From: Rubellicoccus peritrichatus
Lineage (GTDB): Bacteria; Verrucomicrobiota; Verrucomicrobiia; Opitutales; Cerasicoccaceae
Assembly: GCF_033100135.1 (NCBI RefSeq)
Contig: NZ_CP136920.1
Location: 806,001 to 870,000, forward strand
Length of the DNA stretch: 64,000 nt
Direction of reading: 5' to 3'
The translations under genes and the position numbers were made by a program. Position 1 is the first letter of the stretch. Every line of letters begins with the position of its first letter. This document shows positions 25,645 through 33,584 of the stretch, one piece after another. The notes beneath the pieces were generated by a model. That model worked only from the letters and a program-made list of their open reading frames with translations, was not told the origin of the DNA and did no database searches.

Positions 25645-26367
25645 TTAAGAGCCAGTCGTATGATGACTGTAATTTTTGGGATCACTCACCGCTTGCAGAA
25701 TTGACTCGCCATCCAGCACCTCGATGTGGCCATCAAAGAAAACAACGTTGCATTTCCCATGCCCATGCCGGTTGGGAGCAACCAAATCCAAGCTATCGCC
25801 ACGCATAAGCCAATCACGGCCGTCCATAAAAAGAGGCCTTCTGTCTGCATAAGTGATCTGAGAAAGATTGTAAAATCCTGCCCATCCCACAAGAGCACCA
25901 TCAGAATTACGCCGATCTAGATTAAATCTATAGTTATGCTCCGGAGTGCCAGGGTCCAAACCAGGCACAACATTCATTGCGTATCCCCAAAGCCAGGTCA
26001 GATTCGGGTTATAGTCCGGTTCTGACTTCCAACTGGGACATTCGCAAACTTCGGATGGTTTCTCCCAGGACTTGAGGTCATCGTCACCACCGAGATAAGG
26101 GCTGATAATTTGCGTCCAATGCACCGCCTTAGCATCGTGTTTGGCCACAGCGAGTTCACCATCATTATCATTTGCATAGAGCTGAATCGCAACATGCAGC
26201 TGCCTTAGGTTAGAAGCACAAGTCGTCGTTTGCGATTGCTCACGAACATTTCCCAGAACCGGCAATAATATTGCCACGAGCACGCCTGTAATCGCGACGA
26301 CAATGAGCAGCTCAACAAGGCTGAATCCCTTGTTTCTGAAATCTAAACTCATTGGCCGGCGCTTCAT
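25645..26367 (-). CDS. Pseudopilin with prepilin N-terminal methylation motif
   Basis: A 240-residue protein with a type IV pilin-like N-terminus: a short basic leader, the prepilin peptidase site GFSLVELLIVVA (cleaved after Gly, Glu at +5) and a 20-residue hydrophobic helix. The globular part contains ASNLRQLHVAIQLYANDNDGE and ends with an NVVFFDGHIEVLD motif, the DGH-type C-terminus abundant in Verrucomicrobia and Planctomycetes. No secretion or pilus assembly genes are nearby. It is therefore an orphan pseudopilin whose assembly machinery, if any, lies elsewhere. The start may be 26,367 or the ATG 15 nt further in. Confidence 0.85.
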   Translation of the reverse strand: MKRRPMSLDFRNKGFSLVELLIVVAITGVLVAILLPVLGNVREQSQTTTCASNLRQLHVAIQLYANDNDGELAVAKHDAKAVHWTQIISPYLGGDDDLKSWEKPSEVCECPSWKSEPDYNPNLTWLWGYAMNVVPGLDPGTPEHNYRFNLDRRNSDGALVGWAGFYNLSQITYADRRPLFMDGRDWLMRGDSLDLVAPNRHGHGKCNVVFFDGHIEVLDGESILQAVSDPKNYSHHTTGS

Positions 26368-26569
26368 TTTTCAAATACGCAAATATGCTCGAAGTCACAT
26401 AAGATGCCGAAGGAACCAGCAATATTCCCGGGGTAAATCTCAAAAAACGTCATACACAATCATCAGAGTAGCAGAAAACAGGCTCCTTGAGAAGATCAAT
26501 GATTACAAGTTATTGAAAGCGAAGTGTAAAAAGCTCTCTTTAGGATCTTATCGGGAAATATGCCTGATT

Positions 26570-27037
26570 TCATACATTGCTGCCAGATGTTTCGAGATGA
26601 GCGGTTTCTCCAAACAATAAATCAAAGCGTGATGCATGCTCGTAAGCGATCCTCCACTCTTCTCCACATTTGACGAAAGCGAATGTAACCATCAGGTCAA
26701 TATCCACAGATGAGACCTCCGCCAACTTTGGCTTTAGTATCATTTTCTGATGTGTGGCAACGACTGCTGAATCAAAACCAGTAAGCTGAATATCCACTGT
26801 AATGGGATAATTCTCAGCGACTTCAAAGGCGGCATAAAAGCCTCCATAAAAACTCATTAAAGCCTCACGCCCACGATAGATATCCTTTCCAGCGACCAGA
26901 ACTGCGCTTTCAAGTATCAGTGCCTCCATCCCTTCGATGTCAGCACTGACAAATCTCTCAAAGCTTAAATCCAGGGCGGCCCGTACTTCTTTTACAGTGT
27001 CTTCCTTTGAGATCATAGTAGTAGCTTTCGTTACCAA
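26570..27037 (-). CDS. SnoaL-like / NTF2-fold protein
   Basis: A 155-residue protein with the layout of the NTF2-like superfamily (SnoaL/SgcJ-type). It has an N-terminal helix with VRAALDLSFERFVSADIEGM, then ALILESAVLVAGKDIYRGREALMSFYGGF, then alternating strands ending FVKCGEEWRIAYEHAS. Such small proteins are cyclases, isomerases or association domains, and no catalytic residues single out one activity here. A second possible start (MISKED) lies seven codons in. No Shine-Dalgarno is evident. It stands alone between a pseudopilin and the ABC-F gene. Confidence 0.75.
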   Translation of the reverse strand: MVTKATTMISKEDTVKEVRAALDLSFERFVSADIEGMEALILESAVLVAGKDIYRGREALMSFYGGFYAAFEVAENYPITVDIQLTGFDSAVVATHQKMILKPKLAEVSSVDIDLMVTFAFVKCGEEWRIAYEHASRFDLLFGETAHLETSGSNV

Positions 27038-27167
27038 ATACGCTATCTACTCTCGAGCTGATCAGCAATATAATTTCATGCAGAATGCGATGCTCCCGAT
27101 TACGGCCAGAATGAAAACACCTTGCGAAATCACCCTAAGTCGTGGTTAGCAGCCAAACAGGTTACTT

Positions 27168-27268
27168 AAGGTAGGGCGCAGTCTCCAGACAAGCCGAACA
27201 CTGCCTCTGAGCATTGCTGCTTTTCTCTACAACAACGCTCGGCTTGTCTGGAGACTGCGCCCTACCTT
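27168..27268. repeat. Perfect 30-bp inverted repeat element with 41-nt loop
   Basis: The arms 27,168-27,197 and 27,239-27,268 are exact reverse complements over 30 bp (AAGGTAGGGCGCAGTCTCCA at the outer end), separated by 41 nt. One arm occurs again alone at 33,428-33,457. This is the layout of a REP/MITE-like palindromic intergenic element. It lies 58 nt beyond the end of the ABC-F gene and could also act as its transcription end, though no T-tract follows. Confidence 0.85.
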
Positions 27269-27326
27269 CCATCATACCACTCTATTATCTAACAAGATGG
27301 AAAATACGGAGGTTTGAAAACACCAC

Positions 27327-29120
27327 CTAGCCTTCGAGTGTTTCTTTCAGCTGCTCCAACTCTTCCCATCGCGAATATTTTGTAGCCAGAGAAGCTTCGA
27401 TCTCATGGATGCGAGCCTGAAACGTAGCCACCTGGTCCCCCTGGGACTGATACAAATTCGGATCGCCCAGCTTTTCGGTAATTTCAGCCTGCTCGGTTTC
27501 CAGGGCTTCAATCTCAGCCGGCAAAGCCTCCAATTCCCAGCGTTCACGATTGAGAAACTTGCGCGTCTTCGGTGGCTTACCGCTTTTTGTGGCGGCCACA
27601 GTCTTTGTAACCTTACCTGTATTTGCTGATGATGGCACTGCGCGGCGATTGAGGTAATCCGTATAACCACCGACAAACTGCCTGACCTCGCCCTTGCCTT
27701 CTAATATAAACAAATCCGTCACCACGTTGTCGATAAACGCTCGGTCATGGCTTACGAGAAGTAATGTTCCACCAAACTCGACCAGTCGGTTCTCCAGCAA
27801 CTCAAGTGTCTCCAGATCCAGATCATTGGTCGGTTCGTCCATGATCAGAAGATTAAATGGTCTGGTAAACAAGCGCGCCAGTAGAAGACGATTACGCTCA
27901 CCACCAGACAGTGCCTTGACCTTACCGCGAGCCTGTTCCGGATGAAAGAGAAAATCCTGTAAATAACCAATCACATGGCGTGACTGGCCGTTGAGCGAAA
28001 AGGTATCGCGTCCGTCCGCAATCGAATCCACAACCGTTTGTTCCGGATCAAGTGTTTCGCGGAGTTGGTCAAAGTAGGCGATCTCCAATCCGGTTCCATG
28101 TTTGACTGTACCCTCTTGAGGAGACAGTCGCCCAAGCAGGAGATTTAAAAGGGTACTCTTTCCAGCGCCATTCGGGCCAACGATGCCGATCTTATCTCCC
28201 CGTGTTATGACAGTGGAAAAATCACGAACAATCGGATTACTATTATAACCAAAAGAAACGCCTTCAGCCGCAATAACCTTTACGCCTGAGCGGTCGGCCT
28301 CTTCCACTGCCAACCGAACAGACCCCTGTCGCTCACGACGCTGGCGATGTTGATCGCGCATACTTTTTAGTGCGCGAACCCTGCCTTCGTTGCGGGTACG
28401 ACGTGCGAGAATCCCCTGGCGAATCCATGCTTCCTCCTTCGCCAGTTTCTTATCGAACTCAGCCCGGTTATGCGCCTCGGCAACAAGCCACTCCTCCTTC
28501 TTCTGAAGATACGTCTCGTAATTGTAACCCCAATCCGTGACCACCCCGCGCTCAAGATCAAGAATCCGCGTCGCAATCTTTTTGAGGAAAGCCCGGTCGT
28601 GCGTCACAAACAATAGGGCGCCAGGATACTTTGGCAGAAAGCGCTCCATCCAGCCAATCGATTCGATATCGAGGTGATTGGTTGGCTCGTCCAAGAGCAG
28701 AACATCAGGCTCCGGAGCAAGGCATCGACCGAGTAAAACCCGGCGTTTCATCCCGGCCGAAAGAGAGTCGAAGGCCTCCTCTCCATCAAATTCCAAATCG
28801 CGCAGCAGTCGATCCAGCCGCGCTTCACGCTCCCAGTCTTCAAGCCCATCCGGCAAATCCATGACGATTACTTCCGCGACCGTCCCATCGATTCCTTCAG
28901 GAACCTCCTGGGGCAAGTAAGCCACGCGCTCGTTGGCTGGAACATAAACCTCTCCACGATCCGGAGGAATAACATTACAGAGTACTTTCAGCAGCGAAGA
29001 CTTACCGGCACCATTGCGACCGACAATACAAACACGCTCCCCCGCATGCACCTCGAAAGATACGGATTCCAAAAGCGGTGGCCCTCCAAAGGCCAGATGT
29101 AAACTGCGTGCTGCCAGCAT
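27327..29120 (-). CDS. ABC-F family ATPase (Uup-like)
   Basis: A 597-residue soluble ATPase with two ABC domains and no transmembrane region, acting on ribosomes or nucleic acid structures. Walker A motifs are GRNGAGKSS (about residue 34) and GPNGAGKST (about 317). Signature motifs are SLSAGMKRR-like (DSLSAGMKRRV) and LSGGERNRL. Walker B segments are LLLDEPTNHLD and LIMDEPTNDLD. The C-terminal 90 residues form a coiled coil (EALPAEIEALETEQAEIT) as in Uup, which makes Uup-like more likely than EttA. It begins 84 nt after typA on the same strand, so two ribosome-associated NTPases are probably co-expressed. Confidence 0.92.
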   Translation of the reverse strand: MLAARSLHLAFGGPPLLESVSFEVHAGERVCIVGRNGAGKSSLLKVLCNVIPPDRGEVYVPANERVAYLPQEVPEGIDGTVAEVIVMDLPDGLEDWEREARLDRLLRDLEFDGEEAFDSLSAGMKRRVLLGRCLAPEPDVLLLDEPTNHLDIESIGWMERFLPKYPGALLFVTHDRAFLKKIATRILDLERGVVTDWGYNYETYLQKKEEWLVAEAHNRAEFDKKLAKEEAWIRQGILARRTRNEGRVRALKSMRDQHRQRRERQGSVRLAVEEADRSGVKVIAAEGVSFGYNSNPIVRDFSTVITRGDKIGIVGPNGAGKSTLLNLLLGRLSPQEGTVKHGTGLEIAYFDQLRETLDPEQTVVDSIADGRDTFSLNGQSRHVIGYLQDFLFHPEQARGKVKALSGGERNRLLLARLFTRPFNLLIMDEPTNDLDLETLELLENRLVEFGGTLLLVSHDRAFIDNVVTDLFILEGKGEVRQFVGGYTDYLNRRAVPSSANTGKVTKTVAATKSGKPPKTRKFLNRERWELEALPAEIEALETEQAEITEKLGDPNLYQSQGDQVATFQARIHEIEASLATKYSRWEELEQLKETLEG

Positions 29121-29204
29121 AAAAGCGGAGCAGACAAGGCTACAGCCTCAAAAATGTCCAGCGTTTATAGGATGCAAAACTAACCCGGATATTTCACGAA
29201 GGCG

Positions 29205-31040
29205 CTAAACCGCATCCACAGTGGCTGCCTTCTTTGATTCGCGCTTACGCTTTTCAAAATCAAGGATGCGCTTACGCAAGCGAAGGCTTTTCGGAGTAGC
29301 CTCAACAAATTCATCATCTGCGATGTATTCAATCGAACGCTCCAGCGAGAGTTTAATCGGAGGCGAAAGCTGGACACCCTTGCCTTCACCGGAAGACCGC
29401 ACATTGGAAAGCTGCTTTTCCTTGGTCGGATTAACCGGCAGGTCTTCGCGACGTGGATTTTCGCCCACAATCATCCCGGCATAAACCATTTCGCCAGCTG
29501 GAACAAAGAGTTTACCACGATCTTCGAGAAGATTCAGCGTATAAGCCGTGGTCACACCCTGCGCAATCGACACCAGCGTGCCGCTGGTCCGCGTGGTGAT
29601 CGGACCGGCAAATGGCGCATACTCTTTAAAGAGATGAGAGAAAACTGCGCGTCCGCTCGTCAGGTTGGTCAGCTCAAATTCCATTCCAATGATACCACGA
29701 GTCGGAATGTAAGCCTCGATTGTGGTGCTGTTGTTGTGCTGCACCATGTTCTCGACCTTGCCCTTACGCTCGGCCACGGCTTTGATCACGCCGCCCACAC
29801 ATTCGTCAGGCGTTTCCACCCAAAGTGTTTCAAATGGTTCCAGGCGCTTGCCCTCTTCGTCGCGCTTAAAAATAACCGTCGGACGCGATACCAGTACTTC
29901 GTAACCCTCACGGCGCATCGTCTCAACAAGCACTGCGATCTGCATGGCGCCACGAGCCTTAACCTGATAAACACCGCCCGCATCTCCTGGAGAAACTTGG
30001 ATCGAGATGTTACTCTTGGCTTCCTTTTCCAGACGCTCACCAACCTGACGCGATGTCACCAGCTTGCCCTCCTGGCCAGCCAGTGGGCCATCATTAACGG
30101 CCAGCTCCATGCTAATGGTCGGTGGGTCGATATCCACAAACGGCAGTGGCTCGCCTTCCGGATCGCCCAACAGGGTTTCACCAATATCCACATCTTCGAA
30201 ACCTGCCAGGCCGACAATATCTCCGGCAATACCTTGAGCCGCATCCGAAGAAGAAAGCCCTGTATAAGTGAAGAGGCGAGTCAGCTTGGCACGGACACGA
30301 CTACCATCACGACGCGCAACGTAAACAGTATCTCCAGGCGAAACCGTTCCAGACAAGATCTTGCCCACGGCAACTCGACCAACGTAGTCATCCCAGTCAA
30401 TATTGCTGACCAACATACGGAAGGGCTGGCCTTCCTCGATCTTTGGCGCAGGCACGTGCTCGAGCACGGTTTCGAAAAGTGGTATCATGTCCTTCGCTTC
30501 ATCCTCCAGTTCACGAACGGCAAAACCGTTTTTGGCCGAACCATAGAGAAAAGGTGCGTTGAACTGATCTTCAGTTGCCTCGAGTTCAAGAAATAACTCA
30601 AGCACCTTATCATGAACAGCTTCCGGATCAGAATTCGGACGATCCACCTTGTTAACGAAAACCACCGGATGCAGCCCTTCGGCCAAAGCCTTTTTCAAGA
30701 CAAAGCGGGTTTGCGCCTGAGGCCCTTCGTAGGCATCGACCAGCAGCAGCACCCCGTCAACCATCCGCATAACGCGCTCAACCTCAGCCCCGAAATCAGC
30801 GTGACCCGGTGTATCAACGATATTAATAATGTGATCCTGCCAGACAACAGAAGTGCTCTTGGCACGAATCGTAATCCCCTTCTCCCGCTCAAGATCCATG
30901 GAATCCATCATGCGGTCGGCAGTAGCCTGGTTCTCACGAAATGTTCCGCCCTGCTTCAGCAGTTCGTCCACGAGGGTTGTCTTCCCATGATCAACGTGGG
31001 CGATAATTGCGATGTTACGGATGTTTTTAGCTGAACTCAT
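29205..31040 (-). CDS. typA: Ribosome-associated GTPase TypA/BipA
   Basis: This translational GTPase of the EF-G/LepA superfamily helps ribosome assembly and stress adaptation. The 611-residue length is standard. The G domain has AHVDHGKTTLVDELL (about residues 14-28), EREKGITI (G2 region), DTPGHADFGAEVERV (G3, about 76-90) and NKVDRPNSDP (G4, about 130). The C-terminal TypA-specific part contains PTRGIIGMEFELTNLTSGRA and VRSSGEGKG. AAAGG lies about 10 nt before the ATG and can serve as a ribosome binding site. It is followed by the ABC-F gene. Confidence 0.96.
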   Translation of the reverse strand: MSSAKNIRNIAIIAHVDHGKTTLVDELLKQGGTFRENQATADRMMDSMDLEREKGITIRAKSTSVVWQDHIINIVDTPGHADFGAEVERVMRMVDGVLLLVDAYEGPQAQTRFVLKKALAEGLHPVVFVNKVDRPNSDPEAVHDKVLELFLELEATEDQFNAPFLYGSAKNGFAVRELEDEAKDMIPLFETVLEHVPAPKIEEGQPFRMLVSNIDWDDYVGRVAVGKILSGTVSPGDTVYVARRDGSRVRAKLTRLFTYTGLSSSDAAQGIAGDIVGLAGFEDVDIGETLLGDPEGEPLPFVDIDPPTISMELAVNDGPLAGQEGKLVTSRQVGERLEKEAKSNISIQVSPGDAGGVYQVKARGAMQIAVLVETMRREGYEVLVSRPTVIFKRDEEGKRLEPFETLWVETPDECVGGVIKAVAERKGKVENMVQHNNSTTIEAYIPTRGIIGMEFELTNLTSGRAVFSHLFKEYAPFAGPITTRTSGTLVSIAQGVTTAYTLNLLEDRGKLFVPAGEMVYAGMIVGENPRREDLPVNPTKEKQLSNVRSSGEGKGVQLSPPIKLSLERSIEYIADDEFVEATPKSLRLRKRILDFEKRKRESKKAATVDAV

Positions 31041-31356
31041 GCTATTGGCCTTTTTAAAAAAGAGCGCGCCATTCCGACAGATTTCTCGCTGCCGTCAATC
31101 CGAGAGTTCAAGGGATTTGGAAGCAAAACAGGTGATCAAAGAGTCATGGGTAGGTCCAATACTCATCCACAGGTGACGCAGATTTTCGCAGACTAATAAG
31201 CCTCTCAGATCTGACTGGCAGCGGCTAACCAGAGGAAACCTTTAGAACCTACGGATAAACAATGCTCTATCTTCCCTTTCGCTCTGTGGCAAAATCTGCC
31301 TCCTAATCTTGCATTGCAACTTGAAGGAATTCAGAAAATGACCCATTTTCCAGTCC
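31041..31356. other. Intergenic gap between divergent typA and sugar dehydrogenase genes
   Basis: This 316-nt gap must hold the promoters of two divergent genes. I see no convincing -35/-10 pair, no stable hairpin and no coding frame. The stretch around 31,155-31,195 resembles short dispersed intergenic sequence but has no second copy in this window. Confidence 0.4.
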
Positions 31357-32775
31357 ATGAATCGCCTGTTTTGCCTTGCCCTTACCCTTCTGATCACCAC
31401 TTGCCTGCTACACGGACAGAACCGCATTGGCACTGGCGGTGCGCTGAAGCTCTACGAGCAACACTGTGCCAGCTGCCATGGCAAAGAGCTGGAAGGCGGC
31501 TTGGGCGGACCACTTGTTGGCGACAACTGGGATTACGCAAAAGACTACGACGGCATGGCCGAATATATAGCCAAGGGAAATCCAGAGATGGGCATGCCCG
31601 GTTTTGGCGAAACCATTAGCGCCCCGGACATTCGCTCACTCGTGATCTTTATCCGCGAAATGAATGCCAAGGCCGAAGCCGCCGAACAGGCCAAAGCCGA
31701 AAGCCATAATGGTGTTTTCAAAACCGAGGTTGAGAGCTTTCGCGTGGAAAAAGTCGTAGGCGGACTAAGCATACCATGGTCGGTCGCCTTCATGCCCGAT
31801 GGACAACTATTGATTGCCGAAAGAGGCGGAGATCTGCGCTTTGCAAAAGATGGAAAACTCGCCAAACCCGTCAAAGGCACACCTGAAGTCTGGGCCCATG
31901 GGCAAGGCGGCCTGCTCGAAGTCGCACTGCATCCCGATTATAAAGAGAACGGCTGGATCTACCTCGGCTTCAGTGAAAAGGGAGACGAACAGCAGGGAGG
32001 CAGAGGCGAAGGCATAACCAAAATCGTACGCGGAAAAATCAAGAACAACCGCTGGACTGACGAAGAAGTCATCTTTGAGGTCCCACCAAAGTTCCATAAT
32101 GGCGCTGGCGTGCATTTCGGCACACGCTTTGTCTTCCAGGATGGTTATCTGTATTTCTCGATTGGAGACCGGGGGCGTCAAAACATGGCCCAGGATATCA
32201 CACGCCCCAACGGCAAGATACACCGGATCTATGACGATGGACGCATCCCAAAGGACAATCCATTCTACAATGAACCCGATGCCTACCAATCCATTTGGAC
32301 TTATGGTAATCGCAACCCACAAGGCCTCGATACTCATCCGGTAACTGGTGACATCTGGGAAGCCGAACATGGCCCGCGCGGTGGCGACGAGATCAATCTA
32401 ATCAAGAAAGGCATCAACTACGGATGGCCCGTCATCACCTATGGCATGAATTACAACGGCACACCAATCACCGACAAAACCCATGCACCAGGCATGGAGC
32501 AACCGGTCCTCTACTGGGTGCCATCCATCGCCGTCTGCGGAATTGATTTCTACGACGGTGATAAATTTCCCAATTGGAAGAACAACCTCTTTGCAGGTGG
32601 GCTTGCTTCAAAGGAGCTCCATCGCCTCGTCATCGAAGACGACAAAATCACCAAAGATGAAATCGTCCTCAAAGGCCTCGGACGCGTACGCGATGTAGCC
32701 TCCGGCCCCGACGGTTATCTATACCTCGTCCTCAATGGTCCCGACGAAATCGTTCGTCTGGAACCAGTGAAGTGA
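31357..32775 (+). CDS. Exported cytochrome c-PQQ-type sugar dehydrogenase fusion
   Basis: A 472-residue two-domain protein. After a signal peptide (about residues 1-20) comes a small cytochrome c domain with CASCH at residues 37-41 and a probable Met ligand in MGMPGFG (about 95-101). A six-bladed beta-propeller of the soluble glucose dehydrogenase/Asd family follows from about residue 130. Propeller motifs are IPWSVAFMPDGQLLIAERGG, NGAGVHFGTRFVF (with the active-site His), YGNRNPQGLD and AEHGPRGGDEINL. The substrate would be an aldose oxidised in the periplasm, electrons passing from PQQ to the attached haem. No PQQ synthesis gene is in the window. Confidence 0.88.
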   Translation: MNRLFCLALTLLITTCLLHGQNRIGTGGALKLYEQHCASCHGKELEGGLGGPLVGDNWDYAKDYDGMAEYIAKGNPEMGMPGFGETISAPDIRSLVIFIREMNAKAEAAEQAKAESHNGVFKTEVESFRVEKVVGGLSIPWSVAFMPDGQLLIAERGGDLRFAKDGKLAKPVKGTPEVWAHGQGGLLEVALHPDYKENGWIYLGFSEKGDEQQGGRGEGITKIVRGKIKNNRWTDEEVIFEVPPKFHNGAGVHFGTRFVFQDGYLYFSIGDRGRQNMAQDITRPNGKIHRIYDDGRIPKDNPFYNEPDAYQSIWTYGNRNPQGLDTHPVTGDIWEAEHGPRGGDEINLIKKGINYGWPVITYGMNYNGTPITDKTHAPGMEQPVLYWVPSIAVCGIDFYDGDKFPNWKNNLFAGGLASKELHRLVIEDDKITKDEIVLKGLGRVRDVASGPDGYLYLVLNGPDEIVRLEPVK

Positions 32776-32817
32776 TGGCTAGCCACGAAGACGCAAAAAA
32801 CGCACATCACGAAATTG

Positions 32818-32920
32818 GGTCACAAAGAACACGAAGAAAACACAAAGCACACTAAGCTGGAAATATCCTGCTTAGGAATTTCTTTGTGTGCTTCGCGCTC
32901 GCTTTGTGATCTTCGTGACC
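32818..32920. repeat. Long imperfect intergenic palindrome
   Basis: The arms 32,818-32,856 and 32,882-32,920 (39 nt each) are complementary at 30 of 39 positions, with outer ends GGTCAC and GTGACC and a 25-nt loop. The sequence is built from CACAAAG / CACGAAG-like words. It starts 42 nt after the sugar dehydrogenase stop and could fold in its mRNA 3' end. Confidence 0.65.
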
Positions 32921-33337
32921 AAAATATAGCATCACGTATTCAGCACTAAGCGCTCGGCCTTTTAAATCTGACTGTCAAAGAACGTTTACCGTCCGGTGAT
33001 AAGTCACTCGTAGAGTGCAACCTCCAGCTTTTGTTCGTCTAATCGTTTAAGACTTGGGTGGTCCCACACTTACGCACCTGGGCAAGCGTGGCTGATTTCT
33101 CGGAGCTATAAAAAGCTCCTGCAACGACAGCCCAAAAACCACTCGTGGAAAAGTCTTCCTCACATCAACCCGGTCCTTGATTTAGATACTGAATCGAGCT
33201 CGACTCTGCCGAAGCAGAATCGCGTGATGGAAAACCATTAATCACCATTCGTGTTTTCGGGAAGCGTTACTACGGCGGTTTGTATATTCGATGCGCATTC
33301 ATGCCGCCGATTATAACATACCCCAAAGATACGTCAA

Positions 33338-33418
33338 TTGATCGGCTTGATACACTTGATATGTTGGATCATTTGGATCATTGGGGTCCCTTTGATATAT
33401 TTGATATGTTTGATATAT
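33338..33418 (+). repeat. Nine-unit tandem nonamer repeat
   Basis: Nine consecutive 9-nt units of the type TTGATATGT run without gap: units 1-3 and 7-9 begin TTGAT, units 4-5 are both TGGATCATT, and unit 6 (GGGGTCCCT) is the most degenerate. The array ends 9 nt before the solo 30-bp repeat arm. The 3-codon periodicity is not under a recognisable gene. Confidence 0.75.
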
Positions 33419-33427
33419 TGGGTAAGA

Positions 33428-33457
33428 AAGGTAGGGCGCAGTCTCCAGACAAGCCGA
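33428..33457 (+). repeat. Solo arm of the 30-bp repeat
   Basis: These 30 nt are identical to the left arm at 27,168-27,197. No complementary right arm follows within the next 100 nt, so it is either a truncated copy or a separate half-element. Confidence 0.8.
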
Positions 33458-33584
33458 ACGTTACGCAAAACAACGAATTAGGCGGTTTAATCAGCGCAAC
33501 CTTAACATAACATGAATACATTATTAATGGCCTTAAAAGATGGTATGCGCTTTACTCTATAAACGGGCAAATACATGATACAGC

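Larger units (their letters stand above)
32776..33584. other. 809-nt non-coding, repeat-rich interval
   Basis: No credible gene is present. The interval contains, in order: a long imperfect palindrome (32,818-32,920); a stretch with only small hairpins such as CACTC-gta-GAGTG at 33,006-33,018 and GGAGCT/AGCTCC at 33,102-33,119; the nine-unit nonamer repeat (33,338-33,418); a solo 30-bp repeat arm (33,428-33,457); and the presumed promoter region of the haem-protein array. An ORF at 33,280-33,510 is a product of the nonamer periodicity. Confidence 0.6.

Noticed and set aside
29634-30596. 320-codon frame on the plus strand
   Set aside because: It is antisense to typA, which is intact and conserved; the His/Arg-rich translation is typical of a shadow frame.
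33102-33119. GGAGCT/AGCTCC hairpin in the 809-nt gap
   Set aside because: A 6-bp stem with no gene ending nearby and no T-tract; too short to call a regulatory RNA or terminator.
33338-33418. Short regular repeats looking like a CRISPR array
   Set aside because: Units are gapless nonamers with no spacers, and no cas gene is present.
33280-33510. 76-codon open frame with a repeating three-residue pattern (LDxLDxLDH)
   Set aside because: It is produced by the nonamer repeat and runs into the solo 30-bp repeat arm; no start signal or homology is apparent.
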